From NCBI RefSeq assembly GCF_014648655.1, contig NZ_BMRN01000007.1, forward strand, positions 248,001 to 312,000: DNA of 64,000 nt. The letters are read 5' to 3'. The number at the start of each line of letters is the position of its first letter. Within the stretch, counting starts at the first letter, position 1. Below, one piece after another: positions 24,315 through 32,168 of this stretch. Under the pieces are notes generated by a model. The model saw nothing but the letters and a program-made list of their open reading frames with translations, made no database searches and had not been told where the DNA came from. This stretch comes from Streptomyces atratus. Its GTDB lineage: Bacteria > Actinomycetota > Actinomycetes > Streptomycetales > Streptomycetaceae. A program made the position numbers and the translations under genes.

Positions 24315-25567
24315 TGGGTTGCTCCTTCACTTGCACGGACCGCGGGGCGGGTGCCCCACAGCAGAAAGACCGGGTTGGTCGCGGCGAGCCGCGTCACCTC
24401 ACCGGGCAGCGGCGCCAGCCGGGAGGACTGCAGCAGCACGCCCTCGGGCACGAGCCCGGCACCGGCCAGCGCCGCACGCACCTGAGGCACCCGGTCCAGC
24501 GCCGCCAGCGCCACCACCACCGAGCGCCGCGCCCGCCGGGCGCACTCCGTCACGATGGCGGGCAGCTCACGCCCGCCGCCCCCGATGAACACCGCGTCCG
24601 GGTCGCCCAGACCCTCGAGCACGGCGGGCGCGGAGCCATGCACCGCATGCACATACACCGCGTGCGCGGCCGCGTTCGCCCTGATCCGCTCGACCCCGTC
24701 CGAGGTCTTCTCCACGGCGACGGCGGCCGCGCCGAGCCGCGCGCACTCCACCGCGACCGACCCCGAACCCGCGCCGATGTCCCACACCAGGTCACCGGTG
24801 CGCGGTCCCAGCCGCGCCAGCGCCAGCGCCCGTACTTCGAACTTGGTGATCATCGAGTCACGGTGCTCGAACTCCGTCTCGTCCAGCGCCCACCGGCCGG
24901 GCCCCGCGGGCGGCCCCGCGACGGTCCGTACCGGGGAGAGCACCCGGGACTCGTCCAGACACAGCACCACACTCACCGGATCCGGCCAGTCGCGGGCCAC
25001 CGCCTCGGCAGGGGTCAGCCGCTCGATGCGCTCCCGCTCCGGATCGCCGAGTGCCGTCGCCACGACCAGGGTGCGCCCCTCGGCTCCGTGCACCAGCCCG
25101 GCCGCCAGCTCCGCGGGCCCGGCGCCGGGCCCGGTCAGGACGGCCACCTTCGGGTGCGCCAGACATGTGTTCACCGCGGTACGCGGGTCGCGGCCGTGCG
25201 CACTGACCACGACCGCGTCGTCCCACGCCAGCCCGAGCCGGGCGAACGCGACCGCGACGGAGGGCGAACCCGGCCGCACATCGAGCGCGCTCGCCCCGAA
25301 ACGCTCGGCCAGCGCCCGTACGATCCCGAAGAATCCGGGGTCACCGGAGGCCAGCACGACCACCCGCGCCCCGCCCCCGTGCGCATGCTCCGCGATCCGG
25401 TCGAGCGCCGGCGCCAGCGGACCGAGCACGATGCGCCCGACCTGCTCCGGCGGACCCGCGGCGTCCAGATGACGCCGGGCGCCGACCACCAGCGTGGCCC
25501 CGGCCAGCGCGTCCTGGGCCTCGGGACCGAGCGGCTCGCCCGTCCCCGTACCGAAGACCCGGATCAC
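24311..25567 (-). CDS. cobL: Precorrin-6B C5,15-methyltransferase (decarboxylating)
   Basis: GTG 25567 overlaps the cobM stop (GTGA); the longer open frame upstream runs out of frame through cobM and is rejected. The 418-residue bifunctional protein has an N-terminal CbiE-type tetrapyrrole methylase (IRVFGTGTGEPLGPEAQDAL, VVVLASGDPGFFGIVRALAE) and a C-terminal CbiT-type Rossmann methyltransferase starting near residue 235 (MITKFEVRALALARLGPRTG, DLVWDIGAGSGSVAVECA, DAVFIGGGGRELPAIV). It methylates C-5 and C-15 and decarboxylates the C-12 acetate. Fourth from the end of the cobM-to-cobC operon. Confidence 0.94.
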   Translation of the reverse strand: MIRVFGTGTGEPLGPEAQDALAGATLVVGARRHLDAAGPPEQVGRIVLGPLAPALDRIAEHAHGGGARVVVLASGDPGFFGIVRALAERFGASALDVRPGSPSVAVAFARLGLAWDDAVVVSAHGRDPRTAVNTCLAHPKVAVLTGPGAGPAELAAGLVHGAEGRTLVVATALGDPERERIERLTPAEAVARDWPDPVSVVLCLDESRVLSPVRTVAGPPAGPGRWALDETEFEHRDSMITKFEVRALALARLGPRTGDLVWDIGAGSGSVAVECARLGAAAVAVEKTSDGVERIRANAAAHAVYVHAVHGSAPAVLEGLGDPDAVFIGGGGRELPAIVTECARRARRSVVVALAALDRVPQVRAALAGAGLVPEGVLLQSSRLAPLPGEVTRLAATNPVFLLWGTRPAVRASEGATQ

Positions 25568-26412
25568 GAGCCGGACCGCTGGGCGCGCAGTTCGGCCCGC
25601 GCCGCCTTGTCGGCCTTGCGGAAACCGTGGAAGTGCCCCGGGTGGTAGAGGTGCGAGCGAGTCCCCGAAGCCGAAAGCGCCGGGCCGACCAGGAAGAGGG
25701 TGTGCTTCCAGAGCTTGTGCTGCTTGACCGTCTCCTCCAGGGTCTCGATCGTGCAGTGCAGGATCAGCTCCTCCGGCCAGGTCGCCTGGTACGCGATCAC
25801 GACCGGCGTAGACGTGGGATAGCCGCCCTCCAGCAGCTCCTGGGTGAGCTGCCCGGACCGGGCGGCCGACAGGAACAGCGCCATCGTCGTGCCGTGGCGC
25901 GCGAATTCCCGTACTTCCTCGCCCGGCGGCATCGGCGTCTTGCCGCCACCGAGACGGGTCAGGATCACGGACTGCGCGACCTCCGGAATCGTCAGCTCCC
26001 GCTGCGCGATCGCCGCGACGGCCGAGAACGACGAGACCCCCGGCACGATCTCGACCGCGACCCCCAGGCCGGCACACCGGTCGACCTGCTCCTGCGTGCC
26101 GCCCCACAGCGCCGGGTCGCCGGAGTGGATACGGGCCACCTTCAGCCCTTCTGAGGCTGCGCGTTCGTACACGGCGACGACCTGCTCCAGTGACATCTGT
26201 GCCGAGTCGAGGATCTCCGCGCCCTTTCGGGCATGCTCCAGAACTTCCGCCTGCACCAGGCTGGCCGCCCAGATGACGATGTCGGCATCCGCGATGGCCC
26301 GCGCCGCCCGGAAGGTCAGCAGATCGGCGGCGCCGGGGCCGGCACCGACGAACGTCACTTTGCCGTGGGTGGGCGCGGCGTCCGTGCCGGCTGCGTCGAC
26401 TGCTTCGGACAT
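25564..26412 (-). CDS. cobM: Precorrin-4 C11-methyltransferase
   Basis: A 282-residue SAM-dependent tetrapyrrole methylase. Characteristic segments are VTFVGAGPGAADLLTFRAAR, the CobM-specific VIWAASLVQAEVLEHARKGA, KVARIHSGDPALWGGTQEQV, VPGVSSFSAVAAIAQRELTI and TTMALFLSAARSGQLTQEL. It is first in the leftward cobM-cobL-cobJ-cobH-cbiX-cobC operon, with a GGACCCCGTCCC-type leader 102 bases long shared with the divergent ZIP gene. I see no B12 box in that gap, so this operon may be unregulated by the riboswitch found at 38.6 kb or read through from another signal. Confidence 0.94.
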   Translation of the reverse strand: MSEAVDAAGTDAAPTHGKVTFVGAGPGAADLLTFRAARAIADADIVIWAASLVQAEVLEHARKGAEILDSAQMSLEQVVAVYERAASEGLKVARIHSGDPALWGGTQEQVDRCAGLGVAVEIVPGVSSFSAVAAIAQRELTIPEVAQSVILTRLGGGKTPMPPGEEVREFARHGTTMALFLSAARSGQLTQELLEGGYPTSTPVVIAYQATWPEELILHCTIETLEETVKQHKLWKHTLFLVGPALSASGTRSHLYHPGHFHGFRKADKAARAELRAQRSGS

Positions 26413-26514
26413 GGGACGGGGTCCTTTCGGGAAACGGGTAACGGTAAAAAAGCGGACAAAGGGGCAGGGTGCGGTGAGATGCGCGCACTGGGGTCAGTCG
26501 GCTAGCAAGAGCGC

Positions 26515-27237
26515 ATGGCGGTGTTCGTGGCACTCGGCGCGTTCCTGATGACCCTGGCCGGCGGCTGGGTCGCCCAGCGCGTCACCGACCGCCGCCACCT
26601 GGTGCTCGGCTTCGCCGGCGGACTGATGCTCGGCGTGGTCGGCCTCGACCTGCTGCCGGAAGCGATCGACGCCGCGGGCAATCCGGTCTTCGGCGTCCCG
26701 GCGGCCCTGCTGCTGTTCGTCGGCGGCTTCCTCGTCGCCCATCTGGTGGAGCGTCTGCTCGCCGTACGACAGGTGGCACACGGCGCGGGCGAGGAGAAGG
26801 TGCCGCAGGTCGGACTCACAGCAGCGGCGGCGATGGTCGGCCACAGCCTGATGGACGGTGTCGCGCTCGGCGCGGCCTTCCAGGTGGGCGCCGGCATGGG
26901 AGCCGCCGTCGCCCTCGCCGTCATCACGCACGACTTCGCCGACGGCTTCAACACCTACACGATCACCAGCCTGTACGGGAACGCCCGCCGCAAGGCCGTG
27001 CTCATGCTGTTCGCGGACGCCGTGGCCCCGCTCGTGGGCGCGGCGACGACGCTGCTGTTCACCCTTCCGGAGGAACCGCTCGGCTGCTATCTCGGCTTCT
27101 TCGGCGGCGCACTGCTCTACCTGGCCGCCGCCGAGATCCTCCCCGAGGCACACCACGAACACCCGGCCCGCTCCACGCTGCTGTGCACGGTGGCCGGGGT
27201 GGGCTTCATCTGGCTCGTGGTGGGCATCGCGGACTGA
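26515..27237 (+). CDS. ZIP-family metal permease inside the cobalamin locus
   Basis: A 240-residue membrane protein with about eight hydrophobic segments. ZIP marks are the paired metal-site helices: VGHSLMDGVALGAAFQVGAG and ITHDFADGFNTYTITSLYG, plus AAEILPEAHHEHPARS near the end. ZIP proteins move Zn2+, Fe2+, Mn2+ or Co2+ into the cytoplasm. It is the only plus-strand gene between cobI and cobM, divergent from cobM by 102 bases and convergent with cobI by 23. That location suggests cobalt uptake for corrin synthesis, an inference from context; Zn2+ transport cannot be excluded. Confidence 0.85.
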   Translation: MAVFVALGAFLMTLAGGWVAQRVTDRRHLVLGFAGGLMLGVVGLDLLPEAIDAAGNPVFGVPAALLLFVGGFLVAHLVERLLAVRQVAHGAGEEKVPQVGLTAAAAMVGHSLMDGVALGAAFQVGAGMGAAVALAVITHDFADGFNTYTITSLYGNARRKAVLMLFADAVAPLVGAATTLLFTLPEEPLGCYLGFFGGALLYLAAAEILPEAHHEHPARSTLLCTVAGVGFIWLVVGIAD

Positions 27238-27260
27238 CCACCGCGCCGCACCCGGGCGCC

Positions 27261-28007
27261 TCACAATTTCCCGCCCCGCCCGCCGTCGCGCGGCGCGGGC
27301 GCGATCAGCGTCGACAGATACGGCAACGGGCCCTCGTCCAGCTCCGCCGCCGGCCGGATCGACTCCTCGGGCAGCCCGAGCGCCGAACCCCACACCGCGT
27401 CCTCGGTACGCCCCGTCTCACGCAGTGCCGTGGCCACCTCCGCGGCCAGCCGCCCGAACTTGTACGCGACGACCGTCCCGGGACCTTCCAGAGCCTCCTT
27501 GAGCACCGCGGCCCCGGCGGTCACCGGTACCAGCGTCAACGGCTCCGTGCCCTCCGTCAGCACCGCACCGCTGCGGGCGGCCAGATCCTGCATGGCCGTG
27601 ATCCCCGGAACGGTCTCCACGGCCGTACCCGGCAGCAGCTCACCCACCGTGTGCGCGAGATATGTGAACGTCGAGTACACATTGGGGTCGCCGATCGTCG
27701 CGAACGCCACCGAACCATGCGTACGCAGCAGCTCCGCGACCCGCTCACCCGCCGCGTCCCACGCCGCCTCCCGGCGCGCCCGGTCCGTCCGCTCGTTCAG
27801 CGCGAACACCACACGTACGACCTTGTCGGCCGTCACGTAGTGCAGGACGGTCGCCTCGGCCCGCCCCCGCTCACCGGTGTCCATCACCGGTACGACGACG
27901 ACCGCGGCACCACGCAGCGCGTTCACACCCTTGACGGTCACCAGTTCCGGGTCACCGGGCCCGACACCGACGCCGACCAGCCTGCTCGTACCGTGACCGT
28001 GGTTCAT
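27261..28007 (-). CDS. cobI: Precorrin-2 C20-methyltransferase
   Basis: ATG 28007 overlaps the cobB stop by four bases and is preferred to 28016. The 248-residue SAM-dependent methylase makes precorrin-3A. CobI marks are RLVGVGVGPGDPELVTVKGV, VVPVMDTGERGRAEATV, HGSVAFATIGDPNVYSTFTY and ETVPGITAMQDLAARSG. It is the last gene of the riboswitch-headed leftward operon cbiB-cobQ-cobN-chlID-cobO-cobB-cobI, and ends 23 bases from the convergent ZIP gene. Confidence 0.94.
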   Translation of the reverse strand: MNHGHGTSRLVGVGVGPGDPELVTVKGVNALRGAAVVVVPVMDTGERGRAEATVLHYVTADKVVRVVFALNERTDRARREAAWDAAGERVAELLRTHGSVAFATIGDPNVYSTFTYLAHTVGELLPGTAVETVPGITAMQDLAARSGAVLTEGTEPLTLVPVTAGAAVLKEALEGPGTVVAYKFGRLAAEVATALRETGRTEDAVWGSALGLPEESIRPAAELDEGPLPYLSTLIAPAPRDGGRGGKL

Positions 28008-29374
28008 CCCTTGCACCTCTCAACGAATCGGTGGGCCATACCGGGCGCCGAAGCCCAATGCGTATGCAGATAACTCGCGTGCACGCCCTGCTGCACGAAC
28101 CCCTCCACGCGGCGCTCCGGCTGATGCAGACCCCACGCCGGTTCGGCCCCGGCGCCCGGCTCCAGCACGGTCCGGTGGAACTCGTGCCCGCGCACCCGCG
28201 TCCCGGGCGCCGCCAGCACACTGTCGGAGACCGCCACGGCCTCCCGGTAGCCGAGCGTCAGCCGCTCGGACATCCGCCCCTCGGCGTCGAGGACCCCGCA
28301 CATCGGCAGCCCGTCGAGCGAACGCGCCAGATAGAGCAGCCCCGCACACTCGGCGGCCACCGGAGCCCCGGATTCCACCAGCTCGGCCACGGCCTTGCGC
28401 AGTGCCTCGTTGGCGGACAGCTCCGAGGCGTACACCTCCGGAAATCCGCCGCCGATGACCAGCCCCCGAGTGCCCTCGGGCAACGTCTCGTCCCGCAACG
28501 GGTCGAACGGCACGACTTCGGCCCCGGCGGCGGCAAGCAACTCGGTGTGCTCGGTGTAGGAAAAGGTGAACGCCGCCCCTGACGCAACGGCGACCCGGTT
28601 GCGGGAAGGGGCGGGCAGAGGAACAGCCCCGTCGCAGGCGCCCACCGCGCCCATCGCATCCCACACCTCACCCGGCACCGCAGGCGCGGACCGCGCCAAC
28701 GCCATCAGCGCCTCCAGATCGCACCCCGCCACCACCTGCCCCCGCATCGCCGCGACAGCGCCCACCGCGTCGCCCCGCCGCTCGGCCACCGGCACCAACC
28801 CCAGATGCCGCGACGGCACAGCCACCTGCTCGGCCCGCCGCAACACCCCCAGCACCGGAACCCCCGACTCGTCCAACGCCTCCCGCAACAGCGCCTCGTG
28901 CCGCTGGGAGCCGACCTTGTTCAGAATCACGCCACCGATCCGCACCTGCGGATCCCACGAGGCGAAGCCGTGCACCAGCGCGGCCACGGACCGCGACTGC
29001 GACGACGCGTCGACCACCAGCACCACGGGCGCCCGCAGCAGCTTCGCGACCTGAGCGGTCGACGCCAGCTCGCCCTGCCCCGACGCCCCGTCGTACAGCC
29101 CCATCACGCCCTCGACGACCGCCAGATCGCAGCCGCGCGCCCCATGCGCGAACAGGGGAGCGACCAGCTCGGGACCGCACATGTACGCGTCGAGATTGCG
29201 CCCCGGCCGCCCGGTGGCCAGCGTGTGATAGCCGGGATCGATGTAGTCGGGCCCGACCTTGTGCGCGGACACGGCAAGTCCCCGCCCCGCGAAGGCCGCC
29301 ATCAGCCCCGTGGCCACGGTCGTCTTGCCGCTCCCCGACGAGGGCGCGGCAATCACCAGACGCGGAACGTTCAC
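28004..29374 (-). CDS. cobB: Hydrogenobyrinic/cobyrinic acid a,c-diamide synthase
   Basis: GTG 29374, with GAGGGG seven bases upstream, is chosen over 29422, which would overlap cobO. The 456-residue ATP-dependent amidase has an N-terminal dethiobiotin-synthetase-like domain (LVIAAPSSGSGKTTVATGLM P-loop, VGPDYIDPGYH, VVEGVMGLYDGASG) and a C-terminal class I glutaminase with the catalytic Cys in APVAAECAGLLYLARSLDG and a terminal His region HASYLHTHWAS. It amidates the a and c carboxylates. Ten bases downstream of cobO, ATGA overlap with cobI. Confidence 0.94.
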   Translation of the reverse strand: MNVPRLVIAAPSSGSGKTTVATGLMAAFAGRGLAVSAHKVGPDYIDPGYHTLATGRPGRNLDAYMCGPELVAPLFAHGARGCDLAVVEGVMGLYDGASGQGELASTAQVAKLLRAPVVLVVDASSQSRSVAALVHGFASWDPQVRIGGVILNKVGSQRHEALLREALDESGVPVLGVLRRAEQVAVPSRHLGLVPVAERRGDAVGAVAAMRGQVVAGCDLEALMALARSAPAVPGEVWDAMGAVGACDGAVPLPAPSRNRVAVASGAAFTFSYTEHTELLAAAGAEVVPFDPLRDETLPEGTRGLVIGGGFPEVYASELSANEALRKAVAELVESGAPVAAECAGLLYLARSLDGLPMCGVLDAEGRMSERLTLGYREAVAVSDSVLAAPGTRVRGHEFHRTVLEPGAGAEPAWGLHQPERRVEGFVQQGVHASYLHTHWASAPGMAHRFVERCKG

Positions 29375-29384
29375 CGCGGGCCCC

Positions 29385-29984
29385 TCACCATTCGATGCCC
29401 CGCTGACCCTTCTGACCGGCATCCATCGGGTGCTTGACCTTCGACATGTCGGTCACCAGGTCGGCGGCGTCCACCAGCTTCTGAGGCGCGTTGCGCCCGG
29501 TGATGACCACATGCTGCGTACCGGGACGGCTCCGCAGCACCTCGATCACCTCGTCGGTGTCGACCCAGCCCCAGTGCATCGGGTACGCGAACTCGTCGAG
29601 GACGTACAGCCGGTACGTCTCGGCGGCCAGGTCGCGCTTGACCTGCTCCCAGCCCTCGCGCGCCGCCTCCTCGTTGTTCAGCTGCTTGTCGCGCTGCACC
29701 CAGGACCAGCCCTCGCCCATCTTGTGCCAGGCGACGCAGCCGCCCTCGCCACTGGCCCCGAGGACCTTCAGCGCGTTCTCCTCGCCGACCTTCCACTTCG
29801 CCGACTTGACGAACTGGAAGACCCCGATGGGCCACCCCTGATTCCAGGCGCGCAGCGCGAGCCCGAAGGCCGCCGTCGACTTCCCCTTCCCGATGCCGGT
29901 GTGCACCACCAGCAGCGGGCGGTTGCGGCGCTGACGGGTGGTGAGCCCGTCGTCCGGCACGGTGGTCGGCTGTCCCTGCGGCAT
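29385..29984 (-). CDS. cobO: Cob(I)yrinic acid a,c-diamide adenosyltransferase
   Basis: A 199-residue CobA/CobO-type protein that attaches the 5'-deoxyadenosyl ligand to Co(I) corrinoid. The unusual P-loop TGIGKGKST is at residues 29-37, followed by FGLALRAWNQGWPIGVFQFV, WHKMGEGWSWVQRD, LYVLDEFAYPMHWGWVD and VITGRNAPQKLVDAADLVTD, all family signatures. Its start overlaps the chlID stop by one base and it is followed ten bases later by cobB, so the three are one transcript. Confidence 0.95.
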   Translation of the reverse strand: MPQGQPTTVPDDGLTTRQRRNRPLLVVHTGIGKGKSTAAFGLALRAWNQGWPIGVFQFVKSAKWKVGEENALKVLGASGEGGCVAWHKMGEGWSWVQRDKQLNNEEAAREGWEQVKRDLAAETYRLYVLDEFAYPMHWGWVDTDEVIEVLRSRPGTQHVVITGRNAPQKLVDAADLVTDMSKVKHPMDAGQKGQRGIEW

Positions 29985-31999
29985 TACGCGGCCCTCCTGC
30001 TGGTTCCCTGAACGTCCTTGACGAGCCCGGCGATCGAGTCGGCCCGCAGTTCGTCGAGCGTGACGGCGGTGCCCCCCAGATCGCGCGCGAGGCTTCCCGC
30101 GAGGCCGAGCCGTACGGGCCCCGACTCGCAGTCCACGACGACGGACGCGGTGCCCTCGACCTCGTGCAGCCGCGCCGCCCGCGACGCCAGCGCCACCGGC
30201 TCGGGCCCCCCGGTCGCCCGCCCGTCGGTCACCACGACCAGCAACGGCCGCCGCGCCGGATCACGCAGCCGCTCCACCCGCAGCACGTCATGGGCCTTCA
30301 ACAGCCCGGCCGCCACGGGGGTGCGCCCACCGGTCGGCAGCATCTCCAGCCGTGCCGCCGCAGCGTCCACCGACGACGTCGGCGGCAGCACCACCTCGGC
30401 ATCCTTGCCCCGGAAGGTGATCAGCCCGACCTTGTCCCGCCGCTGATAGGCGTCCAGCAGCAGCGAAAGGACCGCACCCTTCACGGCACTCATACGCTGC
30501 CGGGCAGCCATCGATCCGGACGCATCCACCACGAAGAGAACGAGGTTTCCCTCGCGTCCCTCCCGGGTCGCCTGCCGCAGATCGTCCCGCCGGACCACCA
30601 GTCCCCGCCCGGTCCGTCCCCGCGTCCGTTGATGCGGGGCAGCGGCCTGCACGGTCGCGGCCAGATGCAGCTTGGTCAGGGCGCCCTGCGGGCGCCGCGC
30701 ACCGGTCGTACGCCCGTGTTCGGTACGCGCCCGGGACCGCCGCCCCGCCGCGCCCTCGCCCAGACCCGGCACGCTCAGCATCTTCGTACGGAACGGCTCG
30801 CCGGCGCGTACGGGCTGCTGCTCGCCGCTCCCGGAAGACTGTTGTCCCTGTCCCTGCCCCTGCTCGGGAACGGACTGCGCGGGCGTGTCGCCCGCCTCGC
30901 CCTCGGGCTGCGGCGGCGTGTCGGGACCGTCGCCCTGCGGGGGCCGGCCGCCGCCACCGGGGCCGTCCGGGTCCGGATCGTCGTCCTCGCCGCTGTTCTG
31001 CTCCAGCGTGTCGTCGAGTTTGTCCTCGTCCAGGCCCGGCGCGTCGAAGGGATTGCGCCGACGCCGGTGGGGGAGCGCGAGCAGAGCGGCCTGCCGCACA
31101 TCCTCGGCGAGCACATCCGTACGTCCCGCCCACGCGGCCAGGGCGGTGGCCGTCCGTGCCATCACGATGTCCGCGCGCATCCCGTCGACCTCGAAGGCCG
31201 CGCAGGTGGCCGCGATCTGCCGCAACGCCCCGTCCCCGAGCCGCACTCCGGGGAGCAGCGCACGAGCGGCAACGATCCGGGCCCGCAACGCGCCTTCCTC
31301 GGCGGCCCACTCGGCGGCGAAGCCCGCAGGATCGTCGTCGTACGCGAGACGCCGCCGCACGACCTCGACCCGCTGATCGGTCTCGCGGGACGCGGCGACC
31401 TCGACGGTCAGCCCGAACCGGTCGAGCAACTGCGGCCGCAGTTCGCCCTCTTCGGGGTTCATCGTCCCCACGAGCAGGAAGCGCGCGGCATGCCGTACGG
31501 AGACGCCTTCGCGCTCCACGTACGAAGCGCCCATGGCGGCCGCGTCCAGCAGCAGGTCCACGAGGTGGTCGTGGAGCAGGTTGACCTCGTCGACGTACAG
31601 AATCCCGCGATGCGCATCGGCGAGCAGCCCCGGCTCGAAGGCCTTCACGCCCTCGGCGAGCGCCCGCTCGATGTCGAGCGCCCCGACGAGCCGGTCCTCG
31701 GACGCGCCGACGGGAAGCTCGACCATTCGCGCATCCCGCGACATGCCGGTCCCGGCCTCGTGGGGGCCATCGGGACATGCCGGATCGGGCGACGCCGGGT
31801 CGCACGAGAACCGGCACCCGGAGACGACCGGAACCTCCGGCATCAGCGCGGCCAGCGCCCGCACGGCGGTGGACTTCGCGGTGCCCTTCTCACCACGCAC
31901 CAGCACGCCGCCGACGGCCGGCGAGATGGCGTTCAGCAGCAGCCCGAGCCGGAGATCGTCCTGCCCGACGATGGCGGTGAAGGGAAACGGGGTACTCAC
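29984..31999 (-). CDS. Putative cobaltochelatase subunit, ChlI-ChlD (BchI-BchD) fusion
   Basis: GTG 31999, with AAGGAG ten bases upstream, gives 671 residues; the upstream frame extension crosses the CRISPR-like repeats and is rejected. Residues 1-310 are an AAA+ magnesium-chelatase I domain: Walker A GEKGTAKST at 36-44, Walker B GILYVDEVNLL near 131, sensor GTMNPEEGELRPQLLDRFG. Residues 320-440 are an acidic Pro/Gln-rich linker. Residues 485-671 are a VWA domain with the MIDAS motif DASGSM at 491-496. With CobN it would drive ATP-dependent cobalt insertion, replacing CobS and CobT. Located between cobN and cobO. Confidence 0.92.
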   Translation of the reverse strand: MSTPFPFTAIVGQDDLRLGLLLNAISPAVGGVLVRGEKGTAKSTAVRALAALMPEVPVVSGCRFSCDPASPDPACPDGPHEAGTGMSRDARMVELPVGASEDRLVGALDIERALAEGVKAFEPGLLADAHRGILYVDEVNLLHDHLVDLLLDAAAMGASYVEREGVSVRHAARFLLVGTMNPEEGELRPQLLDRFGLTVEVAASRETDQRVEVVRRRLAYDDDPAGFAAEWAAEEGALRARIVAARALLPGVRLGDGALRQIAATCAAFEVDGMRADIVMARTATALAAWAGRTDVLAEDVRQAALLALPHRRRRNPFDAPGLDEDKLDDTLEQNSGEDDDPDPDGPGGGGRPPQGDGPDTPPQPEGEAGDTPAQSVPEQGQGQGQQSSGSGEQQPVRAGEPFRTKMLSVPGLGEGAAGRRSRARTEHGRTTGARRPQGALTKLHLAATVQAAAPHQRTRGRTGRGLVVRRDDLRQATREGREGNLVLFVVDASGSMAARQRMSAVKGAVLSLLLDAYQRRDKVGLITFRGKDAEVVLPPTSSVDAAAARLEMLPTGGRTPVAAGLLKAHDVLRVERLRDPARRPLLVVVTDGRATGGPEPVALASRAARLHEVEGTASVVVDCESGPVRLGLAGSLARDLGGTAVTLDELRADSIAGLVKDVQGTSRRAA

Positions 32000-32073
32000 G
32001 CTGCGATCACTCCTTCGAGTGGCTGATGCACTGGCAGGGCGCCGCGGTCCGAGGAGGCTGCCAGGCTGTTGCC

Positions 32074-32163
32074 GTAGTCCCCGCCGACGCGGGGGTGGTC
32101 CGAAGTCGAACCCGTGGGCACTGCGCGGGATGACGCGCTCCCCGCCACCGCGGGGCTTTCCAG
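32074..32163 (+). CRISPR. Two-repeat type I-E CRISPR-like remnant
   Basis: Two 29-bp elements at 32074-32102 and 32135-32163 are separated by exactly 32 bp, giving the 61-bp period of type I-E arrays. The first has the I-E anatomy: GT at the 5' end, the inverted core CCCCGC...GCGGGG and the end GGTGGTCCG typical of streptomycete repeats. The second keeps the core (TCCCCGCC, GCGGGG) but diverges at both ends; 19 of 29 positions match, like a degenerate terminal repeat. No further repeat occurs one period to either side and no cas gene is in the window. Chance or an operon hairpin pair is the alternative. Confidence 0.5.
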
Positions 32164-32168
32164 GGAGA

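Noticed and set aside
26413..26514. Second cobalamin riboswitch before cobM
   Set aside because: The 102-bp gap has no B12 box or GCCACTG element.
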